Assembly: GCF_003013395.1 (NCBI RefSeq)
Contig: NZ_PXZM01000036.1
Coordinates: 248,001-312,000 of the forward strand
Length of the DNA stretch: 64,000 nucleotides
Origin: Brevibacillus fortis
GTDB taxonomy: Bacteria > Bacillota > Bacilli > Brevibacillales > Brevibacillaceae
Reading direction: 5' to 3'
Below, piece after piece: positions 26,228-34,229 of the stretch. Positions within the stretch are counted from its first letter, which is position 1, and each line of letters opens with the position of its first letter. The position numbers and the translations under genes are program-made. The notes below the pieces were generated by a model, which had not been told where the DNA came from, did no database searches, and saw nothing but the letters and a program-made list of their open reading frames with translations.

Positions 26228-27679
26228 TTGACAGCAACCTACAATAACTACATCGATGGAGCTTGGGTGACGAGCCATACTGGACAAGTTTTTCCTAGCA
26301 CGAACCCTGCCAATACGAATGAGGTTCTCGGTTATTTTCAAAAATCGGACGGGCTGGATGCGCGTGCTGCCATTGAAGCTGCTGCCAATGCTTTTGGTAA
26401 ATGGTCGCAAAAATCGGTTCCCGCACGTGGAGAATTCTTGTTCTCTCTCATTCACTTATTGGAAAAACATAAAGAAGAGCTCGCAGAAACGATCACCCGT
26501 GAAGTAGGAAAAACACTGCGGGAAGCGAGAGGCGAGGTCACCAAGACAATCACTTCCATGAAGCAGTTGACTGGGGAAGCCACTCGCTTGACAGGTCAAA
26601 CGGTGCCTTCCTTTGATGAACGGGTAATCGGTTATACGGTGCGAGAACCAATCGGAGTTTTCGCGATTATTGCTCCGTGGAATTTCCCACTGGGGATTAG
26701 CTTGTGGAAGATCGTCCCTGCCATCCTCGCAGGCAATACGGTTGTGTTTAAGCCGGCGAGCAACACCTCCTTGATTAGTGTAAAGCTGGTAGAGCTCCTG
26801 ATTGAAAGCGGCGTTCCGAGTGGCGTAGTGAATCTGGTAACAGGACCGGGTTCGGTAATTGGTGATGAATTGGCGAAACATCCACTGGTCAAGGGCATTT
26901 CATTTACGGGCTCTTCTGAAGTGGGACTTGCCTTGGGGAGAGAAGTAGGAGCCAGAGGAGGCAAGATTCAGGCGGAGATGGGCGGGAAAAATCCGGCGAT
27001 CATTCTCGCGGACGCCGATATTGACCTCGCCATCGATTCCATCGTACTGAGTGGCTTCTTCGATAATGGACAACGTTGTACGGGTACTAGTCGAGTTTTG
27101 GTCGTCCCCGAAGTAGCCGAACAAGTAAAAGCAAAACTGATCGAGCGAGCGAAGAGCTTGAAAATCGGGAATGGATTCGATCCAGACAATCATAATGGTC
27201 CAGTAGTGGACGAGCATCAGCTCAATCTGTATTTGCACTATGTGCAGAGGGGGATCGAAGAAGGCGGCGTATTGGAATGCGGGGGTAAGCGCCTTGTAGA
27301 AGGTGATCTCTCCCAAGGCTATTTCGTCGCGCCGACTGTGTTTACCGGTATTACGCAGGAGATGACGATTGCCAACGAAGAAATTTTTGGCCCTGTGATC
27401 GCCGTGATCGATGTGGATTCTTTCGAACATGCTTTGGAAGTGGCTAACCAGGTGGAATTCGGCTTGTCCTCCACGATTTTTACGAACGATTTGCAAAAAG
27501 CCTTCCAATTTGTCAAAGGCATTCAGTCAGGCGTCACGCATGTAAATATGCCGTCGACTCATTTTGAATCACAGTTTCCGTTTGGTGGCAAAAAGATATC
27601 CGGATTGGGTCCGAGAGAGCAAGGGGAGTCAGCGCTCGATTTTTACGTCGAGACAAAGACGGTTTATATTCGGCCATAA
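26228..27679 (+). CDS. Aldehyde dehydrogenase (alpha-ketoglutaric semialdehyde type)
   Basis: A 483-residue NAD(P)-dependent aldehyde dehydrogenase. The oxyanion Asn is in APWNFPLG, the general-base Glu in AEMGGKNPAII and the nucleophilic Cys in FFDNGQRCTGTSRV. The last motif resembles the YcbD/GucD group, which oxidises 2,5-dioxopentanoate in sugar-acid breakdown. The exact substrate is not certain. TTG 26228 follows GGTGGGAG; an ATG at 26207 lacks a site. The next gene is a beta-hydroxyacid dehydrogenase 26 bases on, and a PucR regulator is divergent. Confidence 0.92.
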   Translation: MTATYNNYIDGAWVTSHTGQVFPSTNPANTNEVLGYFQKSDGLDARAAIEAAANAFGKWSQKSVPARGEFLFSLIHLLEKHKEELAETITREVGKTLREARGEVTKTITSMKQLTGEATRLTGQTVPSFDERVIGYTVREPIGVFAIIAPWNFPLGISLWKIVPAILAGNTVVFKPASNTSLISVKLVELLIESGVPSGVVNLVTGPGSVIGDELAKHPLVKGISFTGSSEVGLALGREVGARGGKIQAEMGGKNPAIILADADIDLAIDSIVLSGFFDNGQRCTGTSRVLVVPEVAEQVKAKLIERAKSLKIGNGFDPDNHNGPVVDEHQLNLYLHYVQRGIEEGGVLECGGKRLVEGDLSQGYFVAPTVFTGITQEMTIANEEIFGPVIAVIDVDSFEHALEVANQVEFGLSSTIFTNDLQKAFQFVKGIQSGVTHVNMPSTHFESQFPFGGKKISGLGPREQGESALDFYVETKTVYIRP

Positions 27680-27705
27680 GTATAAGGAAAGCAGGAGGAG
27701 CGAAG

Positions 27706-28596
27706 ATGGAAGCGATTGGTGTTATCGGCATTGGTGCAATGGGTAAAGGGATGGTCTGCAATCTGTTGCAAAAAGGCTACCACGTGTATGCCTATGATCC
27801 AAGTCCGGCAGCAAAAGCCTGGGCGAAGGAAAAAGGAGCGACGGTCGTCGAGTCTCCACAGGCAGTGGGTAGCGTAGCACGTGTCGTTTTCACCTCGCTT
27901 CCAGGTCCTGCGATTGTTGAGGAAGTCATGCTGGGTGCGGACGGACTTTTCTTATCATTAGGCGCGGGCAGTTTCGTATTTGATACAAGTACGATCGATC
28001 CTGCTACAGCAAAACGTCTGAATCAGCACAGCGTAGAAAAAAGGGTCTACTACTACGATTGTCCGGTGAGTGGAGGACCTGCGGGTTCAGCGGCCGGAAC
28101 GTTGACCATTATGGTCGGCGGTGATGAGGCAAAGCTTCCGGAAATCATGGACTATCTCAGGGTAATTGGAAAGGAAATTTTTTATCTGGGGGAATCCGGC
28201 TCTGCACAAGTGGCGAAGCTTTGTCACAACTCTGTCGTTGCAGTTATCACAGCAGCGTTGGGCGAGGCGTTCAGTGTCGGGGCAAAAGCTGGCGTCGATC
28301 CACACAAGCTGGCAGCCGTCATGGACAAAGGCTCAGCCCACAATCGTGTGCTCTCCGTTTTTGGGCCAAACATTTTGTACGGTACGTATGAAAATACGGT
28401 CTTTTCTTTGGATCATATGCACAAAGATTTGCAGCTCTATGCGCAAACCGCACGTGAACAGCAAGTGCCTGTTCTCGTTGGAGGAACGGTTGCACAAATG
28501 TATGAGGCAGCGAAAGCACAGGGTAAGGGAAGCTGGGATTCGAGTGCGGTTTGTACTGTGACTGAGGAACTGGCTCATACAACGATTGCGCGTTAA
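27706..28596 (+). CDS. Beta-hydroxyacid dehydrogenase (3-HIBADH / tartronate semialdehyde reductase family)
   Basis: A 296-residue NAD(P)-dependent oxidoreductase. The Rossmann motif GVIGIGAMGKGM, the substrate loop DCPVSGGPAGSAAGTLTIM and the catalytic Lys in VAKLCHNSV define the family. Members act on 3-hydroxyisobutyrate, 2-hydroxy-3-oxopropionate or similar acids. AGGAGGAG precedes ATG 27706. It forms a two-gene unit with the aldehyde dehydrogenase, suggesting linked oxidation and reduction steps on a short acid, perhaps sugar-acid catabolism. The specific substrate is inferred only. Confidence 0.9.
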   Translation: MEAIGVIGIGAMGKGMVCNLLQKGYHVYAYDPSPAAKAWAKEKGATVVESPQAVGSVARVVFTSLPGPAIVEEVMLGADGLFLSLGAGSFVFDTSTIDPATAKRLNQHSVEKRVYYYDCPVSGGPAGSAAGTLTIMVGGDEAKLPEIMDYLRVIGKEIFYLGESGSAQVAKLCHNSVVAVITAALGEAFSVGAKAGVDPHKLAAVMDKGSAHNRVLSVFGPNILYGTYENTVFSLDHMHKDLQLYAQTAREQQVPVLVGGTVAQMYEAAKAQGKGSWDSSAVCTVTEELAHTTIAR

Positions 28597-28617
28597 GCGT
28601 TGAGTTTGAAAGAGAAA

Positions 28618-28656
28618 GTAGACTACAGCAACTATTGCTTGTAGTCTACTTTTTTC
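28618..28656 (+). terminator. Terminator after the dehydrogenase pair
   Basis: Perfect 11-base arms AGTAGACTACA and TGTAGTCTACT are followed by T6. Confidence 0.92.
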
Positions 28657-28680
28657 CGTAAGCCCCTCTTCCCGAAGCAT

Positions 28681-29073
28681 TTACTCACTTGTCTTGTTCA
28701 TCTGTAAATAAGACTGTTCAATCACATGCAAAGCCTCTAAGTTCTTCACGACATTGTTCCCTAACGTCACTATGTCGAACAACAGGATGATCCCAAGCAA
28801 TGCTTTCTTTACTTTCACATGGCGTAGATGCATGATGAAGCGTGCGGCATGGATTGCTTTGAACCAGGTCGAAAACCAGAATTGTCCGAACATAACTTGC
28901 TGCAAAATAAAGAAGCAGATTTAACGTAAACGGCACGCCGTAGAAAGGGCTAATTGGGGCAAGAGCGGCTATGTTTTGATTCATATAAGTGAGGAAAGGC
29001 ACATTCATCGACAAATAAAAGGCGAAAAAACAGGCAAACAGCAAAAACGCTCTGACATTATCTTTTCGATCAT
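28681..29073 (-). pseudogene. Membrane-protein gene with two compensating frameshifts
   Basis: Two overlapping minus-strand frames carry successive hydrophobic stretches. One reads FLLFACFFAFYLSMNVPF through FTLNLLLYFAASY. The next, shifted by one base near 28895-28905, reads FGQFWFSTWFKAIHAARF and ALLGIILLFDIVTLGNNVV to the stop. The only plausible ATG (29073) is in the second frame, so a first shift is needed near the start. Repairing both gives about 130 residues with three or four membrane helices. The family is not recognised. Sequencing error at both places cannot be excluded. Confidence 0.5.
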
Positions 29074-29205
29074 GAATGGCACCAAGATTTTACATTAATT
29101 AGACTGTCAACTGTTCCGAGAGTCTATGTATTCTCTGTTGACATCCACGAACAGTGAGTCTAGCATGAAGGATCATGTTCGATGTGATAGAAAGGAGTGA
29201 ACGAC

Positions 29206-29514
29206 TTGCAAGAACTAACCTCAACAGAACTGATCCAATATCTGCAAGAAAAAGAGTCGGTCGCTCTTTTTGTCTATACACCGATGTGTGGGACCTGCAA
29301 GCTCGCAGCACGTATGCTCGGCATCATGCAAGAAACATTGCCTACCGTTCCTCTGTATCAGATCAACATTAATACGGCGCCTGCATTAGCTGAACAATGG
29401 CATGTGACCAGCGTTCCCGCCTTGCTTATTTTTCGCAGAAATGAATTAATGGAACGCCATTACGCCATCCAGTCTGTTGGATTTTTGTACGAAGTTCTGA
29501 AACCACTTGCCTAG
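29206..29514 (+). CDS. Thioredoxin-like protein
   Basis: A 102-residue thioredoxin-fold protein with the redox motif CGTC in VYTPMCGTCKLAARML and the cis-proline in HVTSVPALLIF. The motif differs from the CGPC of canonical thioredoxin. There is no signal peptide, so it is cytoplasmic. TTG 29206 lies nine bases after AAAGGAG (29190-29196); an in-frame GTG at 29197 abuts the site. The 3' end is followed closely by a spore cortex-lytic gene. Confidence 0.88.
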   Translation: MQELTSTELIQYLQEKESVALFVYTPMCGTCKLAARMLGIMQETLPTVPLYQININTAPALAEQWHVTSVPALLIFRRNELMERHYAIQSVGFLYEVLKPLA

Positions 29515-29578
29515 ACATACACCTATTTCCTTCGCGATGAATATGACAAAGAGAGATGAAATGCGAAGGAGGAGGCGT

Positions 29579-30862
29579 ATGCAAATCCACGTAGTGGAAG
29601 AAGGACAAACCTTAGCGAGCATCGCCGAGACGTACGGAACGACGCCCGAAGCGATTACCAAGGCAAATGAATTACCAGACCCCAAAAAGCTGGCTATCGG
29701 TCAGGCGATGGTGATTCCGATTGTAGGAAGCTATTATTGGGTCAAACAAGGAGATACGCTGTATACCGTCGGGCAGCGTTATCAGATCAGCGCAGCAGAG
29801 CTTGCTCGCGTCAATGGGATTTCTCCCTATAAACCGCTACAAGTTGGGCAAAAGCTTTACATCCCGCCTCGCCCTAGACGAGCGGCGGATTTCAATGCGT
29901 ATGTGGAACCGCGCCGCACCGTCCCACCAGAGATGGAAGCGGATGTTCGGACGGCTGCCCCTCATCTTACGTATTTGGCACCGTTCAGCTTTCGCATCAA
30001 ACGAGATGGAACCCTCGAGCGACCAACGCTGAACGAATTTCCTGCGATCGCAAAAGAAAACCAAGTCCTGCTCATGATGGTCGTTACGAATCTGGAAAAA
30101 GGTCAGTTCAGTACGGAATTGGGTGCACTTATCCTCAATGATCAAGAGTTCCAGAGCAAATTGTTGGATAATATTCTCGCGACAGCTCGTGCGCTGGGAA
30201 TGGGGGATATCCATTTTGATTTGGAAGCATTGCCCACAACAGGTGCAGAAGCGTACGCGAACTTCTTGCGAAAAGCAAGGGACCGTATACATGCAGCGGG
30301 GTTGATGATGTCTGTTGCGCTAGCACCGAAGACGAGTGCCGAGCAAGCAGGTAAATGGTATTCCGCCCATGATTACAAGGTGATTGGAGCCATTGCCGAT
30401 TTTGTCGTGATCATGACGTATGAATGGGGCTATAGTGGTGGTCCTCCCATGGCGGTTTCTCCGATCGGGCCGGTGCGACGTGTCTTGCAATACGCCATTA
30501 CCGAGATGCCAGCCGAGAAAATTTTGATGGGTCAAAATCTGTACGGATACGACTGGACCTTACCGTATGAACCAGGGACAACAGCGAAAGCTCTGAGTCC
30601 ACAGGCGGCAATTGCGCTGGCTGCGCAGCATAATGCAGTCATCCGGTATGACTATCGCGCGCAGGCTCCGTTTTTTACGTACACCGATGATCAAGGCAAG
30701 CGACATCAGGTGTGGTTTGAGGATGCGCGGTCGATCCAAGCCAAGTTTAATCTGGTTAAACAACTTGATTTGAGGGGCGTCAGTTACTGGAAACTCGGTT
30801 TGCCATTTCCGCAAAATTGGTTGTTGATCGAGGAGAACTTTCGTGTCCGTAAGCGGGCATAG
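29579..30862 (+). CDS. LysM-GH18 spore cortex-lytic glucosaminidase (SleL/YaaH type)
   Basis: A 427-residue enzyme of the SleL/YaaH family, which cleaves spore-cortex muramic-delta-lactam peptidoglycan during germination. Two N-terminal LysM units are clear: IHVVEEGQTLASIAETYGT and YYWVKQGDTLYTVGQRYQI. The GH18 barrel has the catalytic motif DIHFDLEAL with Glu as acid/base, and IADFVVIMTYEWG at a later strand. There is no cleavable signal peptide, as usual for enzymes loaded into the spore coat. GGAGGAGG fixes ATG 29579. Confidence 0.93.
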   Translation: MQIHVVEEGQTLASIAETYGTTPEAITKANELPDPKKLAIGQAMVIPIVGSYYWVKQGDTLYTVGQRYQISAAELARVNGISPYKPLQVGQKLYIPPRPRRAADFNAYVEPRRTVPPEMEADVRTAAPHLTYLAPFSFRIKRDGTLERPTLNEFPAIAKENQVLLMMVVTNLEKGQFSTELGALILNDQEFQSKLLDNILATARALGMGDIHFDLEALPTTGAEAYANFLRKARDRIHAAGLMMSVALAPKTSAEQAGKWYSAHDYKVIGAIADFVVIMTYEWGYSGGPPMAVSPIGPVRRVLQYAITEMPAEKILMGQNLYGYDWTLPYEPGTTAKALSPQAAIALAAQHNAVIRYDYRAQAPFFTYTDDQGKRHQVWFEDARSIQAKFNLVKQLDLRGVSYWKLGLPFPQNWLLIEENFRVRKRA

Positions 30863-30868
30863 TCATCT

Positions 30869-30904
30869 GGCGTACATTCCATCTCGGTTTGTACGCCTTT
30901 TTTT
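30869..30904 (+). terminator. Terminator after the SleL-like gene
   Basis: The arms GGCGTACA and TGTACGCC are followed by T7. Confidence 0.85.
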
Positions 30905-30958
30905 CGAATGAAAAATCATGGTATGATGAAGATGACAGGAAGGAAAAGGGGAGAAATC

Positions 30959-31186
30959 ATGGGAGAATGCAAATTGGATCACAGCCATGAGGACGTACTC
31001 AAAAAACTGGCAGAACAAGCTCCACATCTGTCGGAGCTGCGTGTGAGTCAATTCAAAAATCAGTTGAATGGCGAACTCAGCCAAGAGCGTCTAAACGAGC
31101 TGTTTCATTTATTGAAAAAGTATGACCTGGCAAGCCCAGAGGAGCGCCAAGAGCGCGAAAAACAAATGGATCGTTTGTTTGGTTAA
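30959..31186 (+). CDS. Small conserved-looking protein of unknown function
   Basis: A 75-residue charged, helical, cytoplasmic protein. AAGGGGAG precedes ATG 30959. It begins with a His/Cys-containing segment (MGECKLDHSHEDVLKKLAEQ) and continues with amphipathic helices (ELSQERLNELFHLLKKYDLA, SPEERQEREKQMDRLFG). No domain is recognised. It lies between the SleL-like and AlaX genes. Confidence 0.7.
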   Translation: MGECKLDHSHEDVLKKLAEQAPHLSELRVSQFKNQLNGELSQERLNELFHLLKKYDLASPEERQEREKQMDRLFG

Positions 31187-31267
31187 GTCTTATACATATG
31201 TTTTTTGCTTTGCCCCCTAGTGGGAGAATCAGGCTGGAACTTTTGTTCCATGCAGCGAGGAGTAACG

Positions 31268-32479
31268 ATGGACGATAGACTCTATTATCAGGATGCCTAT
31301 ACGAGAACATTTTCGGCCCAGGTGACAAGATCAGGTGTCGAACAAGATGGAACACCTTATGTGGTCCTTAATCAAACGGCTTTTTACCCAACCGGAGGTG
31401 GACAGCCATCCGATCTGGGAGTATTGGAAGAGATTCGCGTAGTAGATGTGGAAGAAGTAGAAGGCGTAATTCGTCACCGACTGGAAGCTCCCTTGTCCGA
31501 AAGCATAGCGGAAGTAACGGGTCACATCGATTGGGACCGCCGCTTTGATCACATGCAGCAGCATGCTGGTCAGCACATTTTATCTGCGTCCTTCCTGGAA
31601 GTCGTGCAGGCTGAGACCGTTGCCTTTCACTTGGGCAAAGAGCGTGTCACCATTGATGTAAGACTGGATGAGTTGACAGCAGATGTATGGGAGAAGGTAG
31701 AGAAGCGAGCCAACCAGATTGTTCTGGAAAACCACCCCATCATTGCGCGGTTCGTTGATGATGAGGAATTGGCAACGCTGCCCTTGAAAAAACAGCCGAC
31801 TGTTACCGAAAATATTCGCGTCGTGATGATACCTGAGTTTGATTACAATCCATGTGGAGGAACACATCCAGGGCATACGGGCGAAGTCGGGATGATCAAG
31901 ATCTTGGGCTGGGAGCGACATCGCGGAAACATTCGTCTGGAATTCATCTGTGGCTGGCGAGCTTTGCGGGATTACAACCAAAAGCAAGCTGTCGTTCGCG
32001 ATACAGCGAAGCTGCTGGCAACCAATGAAGGTGAACTGATCGCACAGACGGAACGCCTCCTTACTGAGCGCGATGCCTTGAAGGCAAAATTGGCTGAAGT
32101 GGATAAGCAGCTCTTAGAAGTGGAAGTCAATCAACAACTATCTGCTGCTAGCCAACTGGGGAATTCTCGCCTCATTATGCGTACCTTCACAGAGAAAACC
32201 ATTCAACAGCTTCAACAGTTTGCACAGCTGGCTACTGCTATGGCGCCAGATGCGATTTGCCTCTTGGCTGCTACTACCGAAGACAAGATGCAACTCGTGT
32301 TTGCTCGTGGGCAAGAAGCCAACGTAGCCATCAATCAAGTGTTGAAAGAAACCTTGCCGGTTATTGACGGTAAAGGTGGGGGAAATCCTGCTATGGCACA
32401 GGGCGGCGGGCAGCGCGCAGTGGATGCGGAAGAAGTATTGCTGCATGCTCGCAAACTGCTCGAAGCCTCACTAATGTAA
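31268..32479 (+). CDS. Alanyl-tRNA editing protein, long AlaX type
   Basis: A 403-residue free-standing editing factor that removes Ser or Gly mischarged on tRNA-Ala. The zinc-binding editing site has HMQQHAGQHILSASF (HxxxH) and NPCGGTHPGHTGEVG (CxxxH). The C-terminal DHHA1-like part carries GKGGGNPAMAQGGG. Length fits the AlaX-L form, which keeps the C-Ala domain but no aminoacylation core. GCGAGGAG precedes ATG 31268. KapB follows at 33 bases. Confidence 0.94.
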   Translation: MDDRLYYQDAYTRTFSAQVTRSGVEQDGTPYVVLNQTAFYPTGGGQPSDLGVLEEIRVVDVEEVEGVIRHRLEAPLSESIAEVTGHIDWDRRFDHMQQHAGQHILSASFLEVVQAETVAFHLGKERVTIDVRLDELTADVWEKVEKRANQIVLENHPIIARFVDDEELATLPLKKQPTVTENIRVVMIPEFDYNPCGGTHPGHTGEVGMIKILGWERHRGNIRLEFICGWRALRDYNQKQAVVRDTAKLLATNEGELIAQTERLLTERDALKAKLAEVDKQLLEVEVNQQLSAASQLGNSRLIMRTFTEKTIQQLQQFAQLATAMAPDAICLLAATTEDKMQLVFARGQEANVAINQVLKETLPVIDGKGGGNPAMAQGGGQRAVDAEEVLLHARKLLEASLM

Positions 32480-32512
32480 ATGCATTCGATTTAATTAAAG
32501 GAGGAAACCGCG

Positions 32513-32896
32513 ATGAACTGGAATCCGGGAGATATCGTTCGCGTTGCGCAGCGAACGGGAGAATATATTGCAGAAGTATTGGAAATCCACGACTCGAAGC
32601 TGTTGGTAAAAGTGTTGGCAGTCACCAAATACCCGACACAAGGCGATTTGCATTCTTCCTACGAAGTAGATGTGCCGCTGTTTCACCAGCGTCCAGCACT
32701 CTCTTACATGGAAAAATTCATGACGCCTGTTCAAGGAGTCATTCGCTATAATGGGGCGATTCCAGACTATAAGGAATCCGTGCGTCAGGCAATGCAGAGA
32801 GAAATGGATAAGCTGAAAAAAATGGCTACTTGGGCAGAGCGTTGTCTCGTTGAGCTGGAAAAGATGCACAAGGAAGCCTTTACAAACACGAAATAG
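32513..32896 (+). CDS. kapB: Kinase-associated protein B (sporulation)
   Basis: A 127-residue homologue of Bacillus KapB, which helps the KinB sensor kinase feed the sporulation phosphorelay. The shared pattern is GDIVRVAQRTGEYIAEVLE, VKVLAVTKYPTQGDLH and VPLFHQRPALSYMEK, then GAIPDYKESV. B. subtilis KapB was described as a lipoprotein, but no lipobox is visible here. AAAGGAGG fixes ATG 32513. It sits just upstream of the TPP riboswitch but has no evident link to thiamine. Confidence 0.9.
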   Translation: MNWNPGDIVRVAQRTGEYIAEVLEIHDSKLLVKVLAVTKYPTQGDLHSSYEVDVPLFHQRPALSYMEKFMTPVQGVIRYNGAIPDYKESVRQAMQREMDKLKKMATWAERCLVELEKMHKEAFTNTK

Positions 32897-32940
32897 AGTG
32901 GTACTGTAGTACTCGAATGTACGACAATTGCATAGCTTTA

Positions 32941-33040
32941 CTACCAAACGGGGGCCAAGCAACGTTGGCTGAGATTGTAACGAGTGTGTTACTGACCGTT
33001 GAACCTGACCTGGGTCATGCCAGCGGAGGAAGAGGTATAG
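32941..33040 (+). promoter_or_regulatory. TPP riboswitch (THI element)
   Basis: The conserved core GGCTGAGA (32967-32974) and the second half CGTTGAACCTGACC / TGGGTCATGCCAGCGGAGGAA-like segment (32997-33032) match the thiamin pyrophosphate aptamer. The outer stem CTACC/GGTATAG closes it. TPP binding lowers expression of the downstream thiamine operon. Two terminators lie between the aptamer and thiS. Confidence 0.95.
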
Positions 33041-33114
33041 GGAATCGGAATCACGGTGTCGCATTCGAGGCGAAGAAAAGCTTGTTTGCGTGCACGTATG
33101 ATAAGATGACACTC

Positions 33115-33140
33115 AACCATCCGAGGCGGATGGTTTTTTT
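33115..33140 (+). terminator. First terminator of the TPP riboswitch leader
   Basis: The perfect stem AACCATCCG / CGGATGGTT has a 3-base loop and then T5 or more. Confidence 0.9.
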
Positions 33141-33172
33141 ATGCCATTCGTCCGGTGAGATGGGATGGGTAT

Positions 33173-33228
33173 ACGGCTTCTTCTGTTTGTCTGAATCGAC
33201 TCAGGCAGGCGGGGGAAGCCGTTTTTTT
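33173..33228 (+). terminator. Second, tandem terminator of the leader
   Basis: The arms ACGGCTTC and GAAGCCGT enclose an inner pair GTCTGA/TCAGGC and are followed by T7. It ends about 20 bases before the thiS start. Confidence 0.85.
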
Positions 33229-33248
33229 CCAGTAGAAGGAGGTTATCC

Positions 33249-33452
33249 ATGATTGTTCAGCTGAATGGGAAAAAAGTAGAGTTGGCGGAAGAGATCACAA
33301 CAGTGCGAGCCTTGCTTGCTTCTTATTCCCTGCAAGAGAAAATTGTCGTCGTAGAGCGAAATGGTGAAATTATTGATCGCTCAGCGTACGAACAAACACC
33401 GATTGCAGACGGAGATCGCATAGAAATCGTTCATTTTGTCGGAGGAGGATGA
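33249..33452 (+). CDS. thiS: Thiamine biosynthesis sulfur carrier protein ThiS
   Basis: A 67-residue ubiquitin-like sulfur carrier for thiazole synthesis. The C-terminal GG needed for thiocarboxylation is present (HFVGGG). The N-terminal [14 protein letters not shown] and central [13 protein letters not shown] are typical. AAGGAGG precedes ATG 33249. The stop overlaps a possible thiG start. It is first gene behind the TPP riboswitch. Confidence 0.96.
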   Translation: MIVQLNGKKVELAEEITTVRALLASYSLQEKIVVVERNGEIIDRSAYEQTPIADGDRIEIVHFVGGG

Positions 33453-33454
33453 TC

Positions 33455-34228
33455 ATGATGGATACATTGAAAATTGGATCTTACGAGTTTCGCTCTCGCT
33501 TGCTTCTCGGGACTGGTAAATTCACTGATTTGGATACTCAAGGGAAAGCGGTAGAGGTGTCGGAAGCAGAAATTTTGACATTTGCGATTCGTCGCTTGAA
33601 TTTGGAAAATCCGCAAGAACCGAACTTTTTGGAACAACTCGATTTGAAAAAATTCACCCTGCTACCGAATACAGCAGGTGCCTATACAGCAGAAGAAGCA
33701 GTGCGCATTGCCCGTTTGGCTAAAGCATCTGGACTGTGTGACATGATCAAGGTCGAAGTCATTGGAGACCCGAAAACACTTCTCCCTGACCCAATTGGCA
33801 CGCTAGAGGCTTCGAAAATCTTGGTGGAAGAAGGCTTTATCGTACTGACCTACACCAATGATGACCCGATTCTCGCTAGACGTCTGCAAGAGGTTGGCGT
33901 ACATGCGGTTATGCCAGGTGCGTCACCAATCGGTTCCGGACAAGGGATTGTCAACGAAAACAACCTCCGCTTTATCATCGAGGATGCGAAAGTACCGATT
34001 ATCGTGGATGCAGGAATTGGATCACCAGCAGACTGCGCCAAAGCGATGGAGCTGGGTGCGGACGGTGTCTTGTTAAATACGGCAGTAGCGCTCGCAGACA
34101 ATCCGGTCCTGATGGCAGAAGCGATGAAGCTCGGCGTGGAAGCAGGTCGCAAAGGCTTCTTGGCAGGCCGTATCGCGAAAAAGCGTTACGCATCCGCGAG
34201 CAGCCCGACCGAAGGGATGATTGAGTAA
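33455..34228 (+). CDS. thiG: Thiazole synthase ThiG
   Basis: A 257-residue barrel enzyme that forms thiazole phosphate from 1-deoxyxylulose 5-phosphate, ThiS thiocarboxylate and dehydroglycine. The Schiff-base Lys is in [17 protein letters not shown]. Phosphate-binding loops are in [18 protein letters not shown] and [12 protein letters not shown]. Three ATG codons (33449, 33455, 33458) follow; GGAGGAGG at 33441-33448 best fits 33455. ThiO/ThiH and ThiF are not in this cluster and must be elsewhere. Confidence 0.96.
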   Translation: MMDTLKIGSYEFRSRLLLGTGKFTDLDTQGKAVEVSEAEILTFAIRRLNLENPQEPNFLEQLDLKKFTLLPNTAGAYTAEEAVRIARLAKASGLCDMIKVEVIGDPKTLLPDPIGTLEASKILVEEGFIVLTYTNDDPILARRLQEVGVHAVMPGASPIGSGQGIVNENNLRFIIEDAKVPIIVDAGIGSPADCAKAMELGADGVLLNTAVALADNPVLMAEAMKLGVEAGRKGFLAGRIAKKRYASASSPTEGMIE

Positions 34229-34229
34229 C

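Noticed and set aside
29099-29161. Inverted repeat AGACT...CTGTTC / GAACAG...AGTCT between the broken membrane gene and thioredoxin
   Set aside because: The arms are short and interrupted with no T tract, and it is not placed like an operator. Judged incidental.
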